Shown piece after piece: positions 1 through 9,350 of a DNA stretch of 64,000 nt. Made by a program: the position numbers and the translations under genes. The notes beneath the pieces are model-generated. The model worked only from the letters and a program-made list of their open reading frames with translations. It did not search any database and had not been told where the DNA came from. This DNA is from Lachnospiraceae bacterium (GTDB taxonomy: Bacteria > Bacillota > Clostridia > Lachnospirales > Lachnospiraceae). Position 1 is the stretch's first letter; each line of letters starts with the position of its first letter. The DNA lies in assembly GCA_017408735.1 (NCBI GenBank), contig JAFQUB010000041.1, forward strand, positions 25,373 to 89,372, read 5' to 3'.

Positions 1-425
1 AAACTTCCTGTAATTTAGGAATTGTAAAAACATTGGAGGATTCTGTACAGTTACAGGTATCCATTCGAAGCTCTGTGGAAAGCGAAAAGCGGGAATTGAG
101 CGATAAAATCAGATACCTGACGGAGTTTTTGGGATGCGATTATCAGGAAAGCGGAGATTATGCCGGCTGGGAATACAACCCGGATTCCAAATTACAGAAA
201 ATTATGGTAGATGTTTATGAAAAAATGTATGGTAAGCAGCCAAAGGTAGAAGCGGTGCATGCTGGATTGGAATGTGGTATTTTATCCGCAAAAATGCCGG
301 GATTACAGTGCATTTCCATAGGACCGGATATTATGGACATTCACACACCGAAAGAGCGTTTAAGTATATCTTCAACTAAAAGAGTATGGGAATATGTGAA
401 AGCGGTGCTTCGAGAAATAAAATAA
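1..425 (+). CDS. pepD: Aminoacyl-histidine dipeptidase PepD, C-terminal part (partial)
   Basis: This is the 3' end of an M20-family metallodipeptidase (PepD, Xaa-His/beta-Ala-His type), which cleaves dipeptides in the cytoplasm. The frame is open from base 3 with no stop, so the gene begins upstream of the window and the first TTG at 33 is not its start. The visible C-terminal lobe holds the family signatures HAGLECG and GPDIMDIHTPKERLSI; the second supplies a late metal or substrate ligand in this family. A strong hairpin terminator follows 17 bases after the stop, so this is the last gene of its transcript. The family assignment is firm; substrate specificity cannot be judged from the fragment. 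Confidence 0.85.
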   Translation, partial: TSCNLGIVKTLEDSVQLQVSIRSSVESEKRELSDKIRYLTEFLGCDYQESGDYAGWEYNPDSKLQKIMVDVYEKMYGKQPKVEAVHAGLECGILSAKMPGLQCISIGPDIMDIHTPKERLSISSTKRVWEYVKAVLREIK

Positions 426-441
426 TAGAAAAAAGACAACA

Positions 442-467
442 AAAAAGTGCGGTTTCCCGCACTTTTT
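442..467 (+). terminator. Intrinsic terminator after pepD
   Basis: A perfect 11-bp stem (arms 442-452 and 457-467) with a 4-base loop. It has an A-run on the 5' side and a T-run on the 3' side, so it could work in both directions and also stop transcripts from the reverse-strand cold shock gene. Confidence 0.85.
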
Positions 468-569
468 CGTTAACCCGTTGTTTATAAATGTAATTCTTTA
501 TTCCTAATAAAAATCGGTCAAATCTGATGAAATTTATATTATAGAAAAAGGTACATTGATAAATAATGA

Positions 570-770
570 TTAAAGCTTAGTTACGTTTGTAGCCTGTGGT
601 CCTTTAGCGCCATCAACGATTTCGAATTCTACTGCCTGGCCTTCTTCTAAAGATTTGAATCCTTCCATGTTTAAGCCTGAATAATGTACGAATACATCAT
701 TTCCAGCTTCGTCAGAAATAAATCCATATCCTTTCTGATTATTGAACCACTTTACTGTACCCTTGTTCAT
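570..770 (-). CDS. Cold shock protein, CspA family
   Basis: A 66-residue cold shock domain protein, the usual full length for the family. It is a five-stranded OB-fold that binds single-stranded RNA or DNA and melts mRNA structure. The RNP1 motif KGYGFI and the RNP2 motif VFVHYS are both intact, and the N-terminus [10 protein letters not shown] is typical. The ATG at 770 is preceded by GGAGG at good spacing. A longer in-frame ORF extends upstream to 812, but that extension lacks family similarity and covers the leader. The gene is monocistronic, with its own promoter about 50 bases upstream, and faces away from the epimerase gene. Confidence 0.95.
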   Translation of the reverse strand: MNKGTVKWFNNQKGYGFISDEAGNDVFVHYSGLNMEGFKSLEEGQAVEFEIVDGAKGPQATNVTKL

Positions 771-821
771 GCTGATACCTCCAAAAAATTTATAAGGACT
801 GCATTTAAACAATCCTCTATA

Positions 822-850
822 AGAATATCACAAAAGCAGTTTATTGTAAA
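822..850 (-). promoter_or_regulatory. Sigma-A promoter of the cold shock gene
   Basis: On the reverse strand, a -35 TTTACA (850-845) and -10 TATTCT (827-822) are separated by exactly 17 bp. The predicted start lies near 815, giving a leader of about 45 bases before the start codon at 770. Confidence 0.6.
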
Positions 851-851
851 G

Positions 852-880
852 TTGTTTTTTTGTGTATATTCTGTTATTCT
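852..880 (+). promoter_or_regulatory. Candidate sigma-A promoter of the epimerase gene
   Basis: TTGTTT (852-857), a 17-bp spacer, then TATTCT (875-880), 48 bases before the start codon at 928. It lies back to back with the cold shock promoter: the two -35 boxes are one base apart. The hexamers are only moderately close to consensus. Confidence 0.45.
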
Positions 881-927
881 AGAGAGGTCTGTGGATAGGA
901 AAAAGGTAGGAAAAGAAAGGGAAAGAT

Positions 928-1842
928 ATGAGAATATTATTAACGGGAGCCACGGGTTTTCTGGGAAGTAAAATATTAAAAAGACTGGTTCAGCAAAAAG
1001 AACAGGTGGCAGTTTTGAAAAGAAGTACTTCTGACACCAAAAGAATTAAAGATTGTTTGGAACAGTGCAGTTTGTATGATATAGATAAAGTTACCTTAGA
1101 GTCGATTTTTGAGAAAGAGCATCCTGAAGTGATTATTCACTGTGCAGCGGCTTATGGAAGAAGCGGAAAAGAGACAGCACAGGTGGCAGAAACCAATCTG
1201 CTGTTTGGTATTCAGCTGCTATCTTTGGCAGAACAGTACCAGTGCAGCCATTTTATTAATACGGGAACCTTTGCTTTTAAGCAGATTGAACCGGAAGGAA
1301 AAATTGACAAGCCTATTTATATGGCAGATTATACGTTGTCAAAATACCAGTTTGTACGCTGGGGAGAGGCCTTTGCTGTCCGTGGGAACCTATGCTTCAT
1401 TACCATGGATTTAGAACATATTTTTGGAGAGGATGATGATGAGGGGAAATTTATTCTGATGCTGGAACAAAAATTCATCTCAGGAGAGCCGTCCATAGAT
1501 TTGTCAGATGGAATGCAATTAAGAGATTACATATATACAGACAATGTAGTGGATGCCTACATGTGTGTGTTGGAGCACCACAGAGAACTGGAGGGCTTTC
1601 AGCAATTTCAGGTAGGCATGGGAGAACCGATTGCTTTAAAGGATTTCGTGATTATGATGAAAGAGGTTTCAGAAAGCAATATTTCTTTGGAATTTGGAAA
1701 AAGACCACGAAATGATAACGAGCCGGCATGCTCTGTTGCGGATATCAGTGGGTTGGAACAACTGGGTTGGAAACCTGGAATTAGCAGAAAAGAAGGAATC
1801 CGGGAAATGCTGCGACGCGACCGGGAGGCTGGAAGAATTTAA
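928..1842 (+). CDS. NAD-dependent epimerase/dehydratase (extended SDR)
   Basis: A 304-residue extended short-chain dehydrogenase with a Rossmann fold. The dinucleotide-binding motif TGATGFLG is at residues 6-13 and the catalytic YxxxK is Tyr135/Lys139. It is related to UDP-sugar epimerases and nucleoside-diphosphate-sugar dehydratases, so a role in making surface-glycan sugar precursors is likely, but the sequence alone does not give the substrate. No glycan genes lie next to it. The start at 928 follows a purine-rich GGGAAAG-type ribosome site. The short downstream gap suggests possible co-transcription with the GNAT gene. Confidence 0.8.
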   Translation: MRILLTGATGFLGSKILKRLVQQKEQVAVLKRSTSDTKRIKDCLEQCSLYDIDKVTLESIFEKEHPEVIIHCAAAYGRSGKETAQVAETNLLFGIQLLSLAEQYQCSHFINTGTFAFKQIEPEGKIDKPIYMADYTLSKYQFVRWGEAFAVRGNLCFITMDLEHIFGEDDDEGKFILMLEQKFISGEPSIDLSDGMQLRDYIYTDNVVDAYMCVLEHHRELEGFQQFQVGMGEPIALKDFVIMMKEVSESNISLEFGKRPRNDNEPACSVADISGLEQLGWKPGISRKEGIREMLRRDREAGRI

Positions 1843-1877
1843 TGTATGGATTTATGACAAAGTAGAGGAATGACTGT

Positions 1878-2474
1878 ATGGAAAGAAGAATTGTGAAATT
1901 AAGCATAGAAGAGGGAAAAAAGGTTTATTGTGAAAGACTGGTGGAAGATTTCCCAGCCTGCGAAGTGAAGCCCTGGGAGAAAATAGAGCAGTTTACAGAA
2001 GCCGGTTTGTATGACATGTTTGGCATGTGGGAAGAAGGCGTTTTGCTTGCATACGCTTTTGTGGCAATGGACGTGAGCAAAAAACATTTGCTGATGGATT
2101 ATTTTGCGGTTAGTAATGACTGGCGTGGTAAGGGATATGGACAATATTTTTTGGCACATTTGTGGGAATTGTACCCAAATACCACAGGAGTTATTTTTGA
2201 AGTGGAAGATGTGGAAGAGGCGGTAAATGAACAGGAAAGAGTACTGCGAAAGCGAAGAATACATTTCTATGAAAAAGTGGGGCTGCAGATGTATCCGGTT
2301 TGTGCAAGGGTATATGACGCCTGCTATCAGCTTATGTTTTTTTCAAATACAGAAAATATGCCGGATACAGAGCAGATAATAGAAGGATACAAAGCTTTGT
2401 ATCGGGTGATTCTAGGGGTGGAAAAAATGGAAAAACACATGGAAATTATAGAAAAAAAAGGTAATTTGTGCTAA
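1878..2474 (+). CDS. GNAT-family N-acetyltransferase-like protein
   Basis: A 198-residue protein with a GNAT core. The acetyl-CoA binding motif A appears as RGKGYG after a beta strand of the form LLMDYFAVS, around residues 74-92. The segment with HFYEKVG (about residues 130-136) matches the late GNAT motif in which a tyrosine contacts the cofactor. The C-terminal 45 residues are not typical of the family. The acceptor substrate is unknown. It starts 35 bases after the epimerase stop and is probably co-transcribed with it. Confidence 0.65.
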   Translation: MERRIVKLSIEEGKKVYCERLVEDFPACEVKPWEKIEQFTEAGLYDMFGMWEEGVLLAYAFVAMDVSKKHLLMDYFAVSNDWRGKGYGQYFLAHLWELYPNTTGVIFEVEDVEEAVNEQERVLRKRRIHFYEKVGLQMYPVCARVYDACYQLMFFSNTENMPDTEQIIEGYKALYRVILGVEKMEKHMEIIEKKGNLC

Positions 2475-2641
2475 GTGACGAAAAAGGGCAAAAAAATATT
2501 GTGACTATAGTACTAAAAGTTAAATATGTATTATAAGAAATTACTAAAGTATATGACGTGAAACAGGGAACGAAAGTGAAAAAATTACAAAATAAATAGT
2601 AAATTTCTACAGCCTTAAAAGGGAAGGTGAACAAATCAACC

Positions 2642-2670
2642 TTGACAAATTCTGTGCAAGCTGATACAAT
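2642..2670 (+). promoter_or_regulatory. Sigma-A promoter of the NlpC/P60 gene
   Basis: TTGACA (2642-2647), a 17-bp spacer and TACAAT (2665-2670) form a near-consensus promoter. The leader is about 70 bases. The remaining part of the 273-base gap before it (2475-2641) is AT-rich and shows no gene. Confidence 0.8.
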
Positions 2671-2677
2671 GGACAAG

Positions 2678-2696
2678 TGTTAATGGGAAGTTAACA
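2678..2696 (+). promoter_or_regulatory. Operator-like dyad at the start of the NlpC/P60 transcript
   Basis: TGTTAA (2678-2683) and TTAACA (2691-2696) form an inverted repeat around the predicted transcription start. Read as a direct repeat, TGTTAA-N5-AGTTAA differs at one base from the WalR box TGTWAH-N5-TGTWAH known from Bacillus cell-wall hydrolase genes. The position downstream of the -10 would suit repression better than activation. Confidence 0.35.
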
Positions 2697-2747
2697 TTTG
2701 CGTAACAAGTAGTAATAGACAAGTGAGAACATATTCAGGAGGTTCTG

Positions 2748-3812
2748 ATGAAGAATACAATGAAGAAAGTTACAACTGGGATTTGTATGCTTGGTACAGC
2801 GGTATTAATTAATCAGGCATTGCTTGCACCGAATGTGCTGACAGTAGAAGCAGCGCAGACAGAAATCGCAATTAGCGTGGGAAGTGCAACAGTTTTAGGA
2901 AGTGACAGAAGCACTGAAGTAAGTGTTGAAACAGCAGAGGAAGTAACAACAGCAGAAGCTGCAGATACAACTATTGCTGGATATACAAATTTAGGTATTG
3001 CACATGTAGACAATTATTTGAATGTACGCGAATCCGCAGGAGAAGACGGAAAGTTAATCGGTAAGATGAACAAAAACGCAGGCTGTGAGATTCTTGGCGT
3101 AGAAGGCGAATGGACAAAAATTAAGTCTGGTAAAGTGGAAGGATATGTAAAGTCTGAGTATCTTTATACAGGTGAAGAAGCAAAACAGGTAGCAACAGAA
3201 GCTATCACTATGATGGCTACAGTTACCAATACACAGAGTTTACGAGTAAGAACCGGCCCAAGTATGGACAGTTCTACTGTGGATTTGATTCCGTTAGGTG
3301 AAAAGTTAGAAGTTTTGGAAGATATGGGCGAATGGGTAAAAGTAACATTCGACTCCGATGAAGGATATATTTCTTCAGAATATGTGGAAATTTCAGAAGA
3401 ATTAGAAACAGCGGTGACTATTACAGAATTACAGTATGGCGAAGGAATTTCTGATGCCAGAGTATCTATTGTACAGTATGCAAAACAGTTCTTGGGAAAT
3501 CCGTATGTATGGGGTGGTACCAGCCTTACAAATGGTGCTGACTGTTCCGGATTTGTTATGAGTCTGTATGCAAAATATGGCATTTCACTGCCACATTCTT
3601 CTCGTGCCCAGGCAAACTGTGGTACAAGAATTGATCCGGCAAACGCAAGACCGGGAGATTTGTTCTTCTATGGTAATGGTTCTGGTATTAACCATGTAGC
3701 TATGTATATTGGTGGAGGACAGGTTATTCATGCAAGTACTGAGAGAACGGGTATCCGTATCTCTAATGCATATTATCGTACACCGGTATGTGTAGTAAGT
3801 TTATTAAATTAA
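2748..3812 (+). CDS. Secreted peptidoglycan hydrolase, SH3-SH3-NlpC/P60
   Basis: A 354-residue exported cell-wall endopeptidase. A signal peptide (charged start, hydrophobic residues about 8-28, then an Ala-rich site near VEAAQ) is followed by a Ser/Thr/Glu-rich stretch. Two SH3b wall-binding domains follow (about 82-140 and 156-216), each with an LxVRxGPS/ESA-type core. The catalytic domain (about 232-354) has Cys266 in DCSGFV, His316 in NHVAMY and His328 in IHAS. The family cuts gamma-D-Glu-diamino acid bonds in stem peptides. AGGAGG sits seven bases before the ATG. It has its own promoter and terminator, so it is monocistronic. Confidence 0.9.
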   Translation: MKNTMKKVTTGICMLGTAVLINQALLAPNVLTVEAAQTEIAISVGSATVLGSDRSTEVSVETAEEVTTAEAADTTIAGYTNLGIAHVDNYLNVRESAGEDGKLIGKMNKNAGCEILGVEGEWTKIKSGKVEGYVKSEYLYTGEEAKQVATEAITMMATVTNTQSLRVRTGPSMDSSTVDLIPLGEKLEVLEDMGEWVKVTFDSDEGYISSEYVEISEELETAVTITELQYGEGISDARVSIVQYAKQFLGNPYVWGGTSLTNGADCSGFVMSLYAKYGISLPHSSRAQANCGTRIDPANARPGDLFFYGNGSGINHVAMYIGGGQVIHASTERTGIRISNAYYRTPVCVVSLLN

Positions 3813-3831
3813 TTTAATCACAGGGAATAGG

Positions 3832-3892
3832 TCCCCTACCATGCTTATGCTTTTACAGCAGAAAAGTGATGGTAGGGGATTTGCTGTTTTTC
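3832..3892 (+). terminator. Terminator after the NlpC/P60 gene
   Basis: An 11-bp perfect stem (3832-3842 with 3869-3879). Its 26-base loop contains a second small stem, and a T-rich run ending in TTTTT follows at 3888-3892. Confidence 0.65.
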
Positions 3893-3981
3893 CGAAAAGA
3901 ACTATTGCAAATGCAGACAAGATGTGGGAAAATAAAGATATTGTGTGAATGAAAGAATTTTATGAAAAGGAGAATGGCCAT

Positions 3982-5706
3982 ATGGGTTATCGTGAAATAT
4001 ATGAAGAGTGGCTGAGTGATACCTACTTTGATGAAGCTACAAAACTGGAATTAAAAGCAATAAGTGGAAATGAAAAAGAAATAGAAGATAGATTTTACAA
4101 AGAGTTAGAATTTGGTACAGGCGGTCTGCGAGGTGTGATTGGTGCAGGAACCAACCGTATGAATATTTACACAGTGAGAAAAGCGACACAGGGACTTGCA
4201 AATTACATTATTGCATGTAAAGGTCAGGAAAAAGGTGTTGCTATTGCATATGATTCCAGAAGAATGTCACCGGAATTTGCAAGAGAAGCAGCTCTTTGCT
4301 TGAATGCCAATGGAATTAAGGCCTATGTGTTTGAAAGTTTGCGTCCTACACCAGAGCTTTCTTTTGCGGTGAGAGAATTGAAATGTATTGCCGGAATTGT
4401 TGTTACGGCAAGCCATAATCCAAGAGAATACAATGGCTATAAAGTGTACTGGGAGGATGGAGCCCAGATTACACCGCCACATGATAAGAATATTTTAGCT
4501 GAGGTGGCAAAAGTAACCAGCTACAGTGATGTGTATACCATGGAAATGGACAAGGCAGTGTCAGAAGGCTTGTATCATGTGATTCCAGATGAAATTGATG
4601 ACAAATATATGGAAGAATTAAAGAAGCAGAGTATTCATCCGGAAATGATCCGTGAAATGTCAAAAGACATTAAAATCGTGTATACACCACTTCATGGAAC
4701 CGGAAATCTGCCGGTACGTCGTGTACTGAAAGAATTGGGCTTTGAAAATGTATATGTGGTAAAAGAACAGGAACTGCCGGATGGTAATTTCCCAACGGTG
4801 GCTTATCCAAATCCGGAAGATGCCAAAGCTTTTGAACTGGCATTAAAACTTGCAAAAGAAAAGGATGCCGATATTGTATTGGCAACAGATCCGGATGCTG
4901 ACCGTCTTGGTGTGTACTGTAAGGACAGTAAAACCGGAGAGTATGTAAGCTTTACCGGAAATATGTCCGGAATGCTGATTGGAGAATATATTTTAAGAGA
5001 GCGTAAAGTGGCGGGAAATCTTCCAAAGAATGGTGCATTGGTAAAAACTATTGTTACTACCAATATGGCAGATGCCATTGCTGAAGATTATCAGGTAAAG
5101 CTCATTGAAGTTTTAACAGGATTCAAATATATTGGTGAACAGATTCGTCTGTTTGAAGAACAGAAAACATATGAATATGTTTTTGGGTTGGAAGAGAGTT
5201 ATGGCTGTCTGGCAGGAACTTATGCAAGAGATAAAGATGCCTGCGTGGCAGTGATGATGCTTTGCGAAGTGGCTGCATATTGTAAAAAGCATGGAAAAAC
5301 TTTGTGGGATGAAATGCTTGAAATGTATGAAAAATACGGATATTACCGCGAAGGGCTTTCTACCATTACTTTAAAGGGTATTGATGGAGCTGCTCAGATT
5401 CAGGCAATGATGGAGAATTTAAGAAAGAATCCACCAAAGAATTTTGGCCGTTTTAACGTAAAGGCAGTGAGAGATTATAACAGTGATGAACGGTTAGACA
5501 TGACTACCGGAGAAAAGACAAGTACAAATCTGCCAAAATCCAATGTTATGTATTATGAACTGGATCAGGATGCATGGTGCTGCGCCCGTCCATCCGGTAC
5601 AGAACCTAAAATCAAATTCTACATGGGTGTGAAAGGTTCTACCTTAGAAGAAGCAGAAGCATTGTTGGCAGAATTAACAGATGAATTGATGAAACTGGCA
5701 AACTAA
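3982..5706 (+). CDS. pgcA: Alpha-phosphohexomutase (phosphoglucomutase/phosphomannomutase, PgcA type)
   Basis: A 574-residue cytoplasmic phosphoglucomutase that interconverts glucose-1-phosphate and glucose-6-phosphate through a phosphoserine, feeding UDP-glucose and surface polymers. TASHNP carries the phosphoserine (Ser144 from this start). The metal loop is DPDADR, the sugar loop GLEESYG, and the phosphate-binding loop RPSGTEPK near the C-terminus. Length matches the Bacillus PgcA type. I chose the ATG at 3982, which has AAGGAG at good spacing, over an in-frame ATG at 3949 with no ribosome site. Mannose-phosphate activity cannot be excluded. Confidence 0.88.
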   Translation: MGYREIYEEWLSDTYFDEATKLELKAISGNEKEIEDRFYKELEFGTGGLRGVIGAGTNRMNIYTVRKATQGLANYIIACKGQEKGVAIAYDSRRMSPEFAREAALCLNANGIKAYVFESLRPTPELSFAVRELKCIAGIVVTASHNPREYNGYKVYWEDGAQITPPHDKNILAEVAKVTSYSDVYTMEMDKAVSEGLYHVIPDEIDDKYMEELKKQSIHPEMIREMSKDIKIVYTPLHGTGNLPVRRVLKELGFENVYVVKEQELPDGNFPTVAYPNPEDAKAFELALKLAKEKDADIVLATDPDADRLGVYCKDSKTGEYVSFTGNMSGMLIGEYILRERKVAGNLPKNGALVKTIVTTNMADAIAEDYQVKLIEVLTGFKYIGEQIRLFEEQKTYEYVFGLEESYGCLAGTYARDKDACVAVMMLCEVAAYCKKHGKTLWDEMLEMYEKYGYYREGLSTITLKGIDGAAQIQAMMENLRKNPPKNFGRFNVKAVRDYNSDERLDMTTGEKTSTNLPKSNVMYYELDQDAWCCARPSGTEPKIKFYMGVKGSTLEEAEALLAELTDELMKLAN

Positions 5707-5769
5707 ATAGGAAGCGCCTTTGGTGAGTTTTCTGTTGCTACGAATATTAGAACGAAACGAGGAAGAAAA

Positions 5770-7224
5770 ATGAGTAAAAAAGTAAGAACAAGATTTGCGC
5801 CGAGTCCAACTGGACGTATGCATGTGGGAAATTTGAGAACAGCATTGTATGCGTATTTGATTGCGAAACATGAAGGAGGAGATTTCCTTCTTAGAATAGA
5901 AGATACAGATCAGGAACGTTTTGTAGAAGGAGCGGTAGAAATTATTTACAGAACTCTGGAAAAGACAGGTCTGATTCATGATGAAGGGCCGGACAAAGAT
6001 GGTGGCGTAGGACCATATGTACAGAGTGAAAGACAGGAAGCTGGTATTTATCTTAAATATGCCAAAGAATTGGTGGAAAAAGGAGAAGCTTATTACTGCT
6101 TCTGTGATAAAGAAAGATTAGAAAGCTTAAAGAGCGAAGTGGCAGGAAAAGAGATTACCACATATGATAAACATTGTTTGCACCTTTCCAAAGAAGAAGT
6201 GGAAGAAAAATTAAAACAGGGGATTCCATATGTAATTCGTCAGAATAACCCTACAGAAGGAACTACAACGTTTCATGATGAAATTTATGGCGATATTACA
6301 GTGGATAATTCCGAGTTGGACGATATGGTTCTGATTAAATCAGACGGATATCCTACCTATAATTTTGCCAATGTAGTAGATGACCATTTAATGGGAATTA
6401 CTCATGTAGTCAGAGGAAATGAATATTTATCTTCTTCTCCAAAATACAACCGTTTGTACGAAGCTTTCGGCTGGGAAGTTCCTGTATATGTGCACTGTCC
6501 GTTGATTACCAACGAAGAACATAAGAAATTAAGTAAGAGAAGTGGGCATTCTTCCTATGAAGATTTGATTGAACAGGGATTTTTGACAGAAGCAGTAGTG
6601 AACTTTGTTGCATTACTTGGATGGTGTCCGGAAGATAATACAGAAGTATTTAGTTTGGAAGAATTGGTGAAAGCCTTTGATTACAAACATATGAGTAAGT
6701 CACCGGCAGTGTTTGACGTGGTAAAATTAAAGTGGTTAAATGGTGAATATATGAAAGCTATGGATTTTGATAAGTTCTATGAAATGGCTCTTCCATATAT
6801 CAAAGAAGTAATCAGCAAAGAACTTGACTTTAAGAAGATTGCGTCAATGGTAAAAACAAGAATTGAAGTGTTCCCTGATATTAAAGAACATATTGATTTC
6901 TTTGAAGCAGTGCCGGAATACGATGCATCTATGTACTGTCATAAGAAAATGAAAACCAATGAAGAATCTTCTTTACAGGTGTTAAAGGAAATTCTTCCGG
7001 TATTGGAAAAACAGGAAGATTACAGCAATGATGCATTATATCAGATGTTAGTAGATTTTGCGGCAGAGCATGAGTATAAGAATGGATATGTAATGTGGCC
7101 GGTACGTACTGCTGTTTCAGGAAAACAGATGACACCGGGTGGTGCTACGGAACTGATGGAAATTCTCGGAAAAGAAGAATCCATTGCACGTATTCAGGCG
7201 GCTATTGCAAAATTAGAAGGATAG
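5770..7224 (+). CDS. gltX: Glutamyl-tRNA synthetase
   Basis: A 484-residue class I aminoacyl-tRNA synthetase that charges tRNA-Glu. The first signature is [12 protein letters not shown] (HIGH-equivalent residues 17-21) and the second is KKLSKRSG (KMSKS-equivalent). The anticodon-binding alpha-helical part fills the C-terminal third. Length is normal for bacterial GltX. In many Firmicutes such enzymes are non-discriminating and also charge tRNA-Gln; this cannot be decided here. AGGAAG precedes the ATG. The helicase gene follows after 2 bases and is probably translationally coupled. Confidence 0.95.
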   Translation: MSKKVRTRFAPSPTGRMHVGNLRTALYAYLIAKHEGGDFLLRIEDTDQERFVEGAVEIIYRTLEKTGLIHDEGPDKDGGVGPYVQSERQEAGIYLKYAKELVEKGEAYYCFCDKERLESLKSEVAGKEITTYDKHCLHLSKEEVEEKLKQGIPYVIRQNNPTEGTTTFHDEIYGDITVDNSELDDMVLIKSDGYPTYNFANVVDDHLMGITHVVRGNEYLSSSPKYNRLYEAFGWEVPVYVHCPLITNEEHKKLSKRSGHSSYEDLIEQGFLTEAVVNFVALLGWCPEDNTEVFSLEELVKAFDYKHMSKSPAVFDVVKLKWLNGEYMKAMDFDKFYEMALPYIKEVISKELDFKKIASMVKTRIEVFPDIKEHIDFFEAVPEYDASMYCHKKMKTNEESSLQVLKEILPVLEKQEDYSNDALYQMLVDFAAEHEYKNGYVMWPVRTAVSGKQMTPGGATELMEILGKEESIARIQAAIAKLEG

Positions 7225-7226
7225 TT

Positions 7227-9218
7227 ATGAATGTAAACGAATCTCAATACAGAGCAATTACACACAAAGAGGGGCCTATGCTAGTCTTGGCAGGCCCCGG
7301 CTCTGGTAAAACTCTTACAATTACCTCCAGAACAAAATATTTAATTGAAGAATGTGGAATTCAGCCGGAGCGTATTCTGGTTATCACTTTTACCAAAGCG
7401 GCGGCATTGGAAATGAAAGAACGTTTCTTTCGTATGATGGAGGGACAACGTCCCAATGTAACTTTTGGGACATTTCATGCGGTGTATTTTACCATTTTAA
7501 AATACGCTTATGGACTGCGGGCAGAAAATATATTAAGAGATGAGCAGAGAATTGATTTTTTGCGGGAATTGATTCACCGATATGAAATGGAAGTGGAAGA
7601 TGAGAATGATTATATCGGTGAATTGACGTCAGAAATCAGCAAGGTAAAAAGCGAGAAGATTGAACTTGGAAATTATTATTCTGTAAATTGTCCGGCGGAT
7701 ATTTTTCGGAAAATCTATCTGGGGTATGATGCGAAATTAAAACACGCAAGACTGATTGACTTTGATGATATGTTAATTATGTGTAATGATTTGCTTCGGC
7801 AAAGAGAGGATGTGCGAAAATTTTGGCAGGCACGATATACATATATCTTAATTGATGAATTTCAGGATATTAATAAAGTTCAGTACGACAATATCCGGAT
7901 TCTTGCAGAACCGGAAAATAATTTGTTTATTGTAGGAGATGATGACCAGAGTATTTATCGGTTTCGCGGTGCAAAACCTGAGATTATGCTTGGGTTTGAA
8001 CAGGATTATAAAAATGCAGAACGGGTTGTGTTGGACTATAACTATCGTTCCACTAGAAATATTGTGGAGGCAGCGGGGTTAGTGATCAAAAATAATACGA
8101 AACGTTTTGAAAAAAATATAAAAACCATTCACGAGGATGGAGAAAAAATCAAAGTTAAACATTTTAAAACTCAAAAACAAGAAGTAGAAGCGGTCATAGC
8201 AGACATTCTTCAGGAAAAACAGCAGGGTAGAGCTTTGGAAGAAATAGCTGTGTTGTTTCGCACCAATACCCAGCCAAGACTTTTGGCGCAAAAGATGGTG
8301 GAATATAATATTCCTTTTCGAATGCGGGATGAAGTACCGAATCTTTACAATCACTGGATTGCTAAAAATATATTTACTTATATTAAAATGGCAACGGGAG
8401 AAGTACTTCGAAGCGACTTTTTGCAGGTGATGAATCGTCCTAAAAGATATATTAGCAGGGATTCTCTGGAAGCAGAAGTGGTAGATTTTGATAAGCTAAA
8501 ATCCTATTATCAGGATAAATCCTGGATGGTGGAACGGTTGGAAAAGCTTCAATACGACTTGGCGATGTTGAAGAACATGGCACCTTATGCGGCCATTCGG
8601 TACATTCAAAACGCAGTAGGGTATGGTGACTACTTGAAAGAGTACAGCGAATATCGCAGAATGAGTTTGACGGAACTAACTGATATACTTGATGAAATGG
8701 CAGAAGGTGCAAAGGATTTTAAAGATTATGAATCTTGGTTTGAACATATCCGCAATTACACAGAAGAAATGAAGAAGCAGGTGGCAAAATCCAAGAATAT
8801 TTCCAATGCAGTGACTTTTACCACTATGCACAGTTCCAAAGGATTGGAATACGAAAGTGTGTATATTATTGATGCAAATGAAACGATTGTTCCTCACAAG
8901 AAATCTGTGACAGATGCAGATATTGAAGAAGAACGAAGAATGTTTTATGTGGCGATGACACGGGCGAAGAAGCGGTTGGCGATTTATTCCACAGCAGAAA
9001 GATATAACAAGGAATTAAGTGTGTCCAGATTTGTAAATGAAATGTTATATGATGTGGAAAAATTAAAAGAGGGTGCGAAAGTTTGTCACAAAAAATACAA
9101 ACATGGCATCGTGCAGAAATGCGACGGCGATAAGATTACCGTATATTTTGAAGAAAGTAAAAGAACGTTTGTATTTAGTAAATCTTATTGCATAGGAAAC
9201 CATATTTTGGAATTTTAG
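7227..9218 (+). CDS. UvrD/PcrA-type superfamily 1 DNA helicase
   Basis: A 663-residue 3'-5' DNA helicase of the UvrD/PcrA/Rep group. Seen are the Q-motif region (SQYRAI), Walker A GPGSGKT (residues 23-29), motif II IDEFQD, motif III GDDDQSIYRFRGA, motif V-like TTMHSSKGLEY and motif VI VAMTRAKKRL. It is shorter than typical PcrA (about 740) but ends in a small beta-rich tail like the PcrA C-terminus. The ATG at 7227 lies 2 bases after the gltX stop; an open frame reaching back to 7095 lies inside gltX and is not used. It may be a second PcrA paralogue rather than PcrA itself. Confidence 0.85.
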   Translation: MNVNESQYRAITHKEGPMLVLAGPGSGKTLTITSRTKYLIEECGIQPERILVITFTKAAALEMKERFFRMMEGQRPNVTFGTFHAVYFTILKYAYGLRAENILRDEQRIDFLRELIHRYEMEVEDENDYIGELTSEISKVKSEKIELGNYYSVNCPADIFRKIYLGYDAKLKHARLIDFDDMLIMCNDLLRQREDVRKFWQARYTYILIDEFQDINKVQYDNIRILAEPENNLFIVGDDDQSIYRFRGAKPEIMLGFEQDYKNAERVVLDYNYRSTRNIVEAAGLVIKNNTKRFEKNIKTIHEDGEKIKVKHFKTQKQEVEAVIADILQEKQQGRALEEIAVLFRTNTQPRLLAQKMVEYNIPFRMRDEVPNLYNHWIAKNIFTYIKMATGEVLRSDFLQVMNRPKRYISRDSLEAEVVDFDKLKSYYQDKSWMVERLEKLQYDLAMLKNMAPYAAIRYIQNAVGYGDYLKEYSEYRRMSLTELTDILDEMAEGAKDFKDYESWFEHIRNYTEEMKKQVAKSKNISNAVTFTTMHSSKGLEYESVYIIDANETIVPHKKSVTDADIEEERRMFYVAMTRAKKRLAIYSTAERYNKELSVSRFVNEMLYDVEKLKEGAKVCHKKYKHGIVQKCDGDKITVYFEESKRTFVFSKSYCIGNHILEF

Positions 9219-9251
9219 ATTGCAATGTGGTTCTATATGCGTTATAATTAA

Positions 9252-9282
9252 CATACCGAAGATAAGTTCGGTATGTTTTTTA
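9252..9282 (+). terminator. Terminator after the helicase gene
   Basis: A perfect 9-bp stem (9252-9260 with 9267-9275), 6-base loop, then six T residues. It separates the gltX-helicase unit from comM. Confidence 0.85.
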
Positions 9283-9350
9283 TTCTGAAATTTGAAATGG
9301 CAGTTCGCCAAGAATTCCTAGAGAGAAGAAACTGAAAGATAGGAGGTATT

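Noticed and set aside
684..971. Plus-strand 95-codon frame across the cold shock gene and epimerase start
   Set aside because: It is antisense to the cold shock gene, overlaps the epimerase start in another frame and has no family similarity or ribosome site.
7095..7226. N-terminal extension of the helicase into gltX
   Set aside because: The helicase Q-motif starts right after ATG 7227; the extension lies wholly in gltX and shows no helicase similarity.
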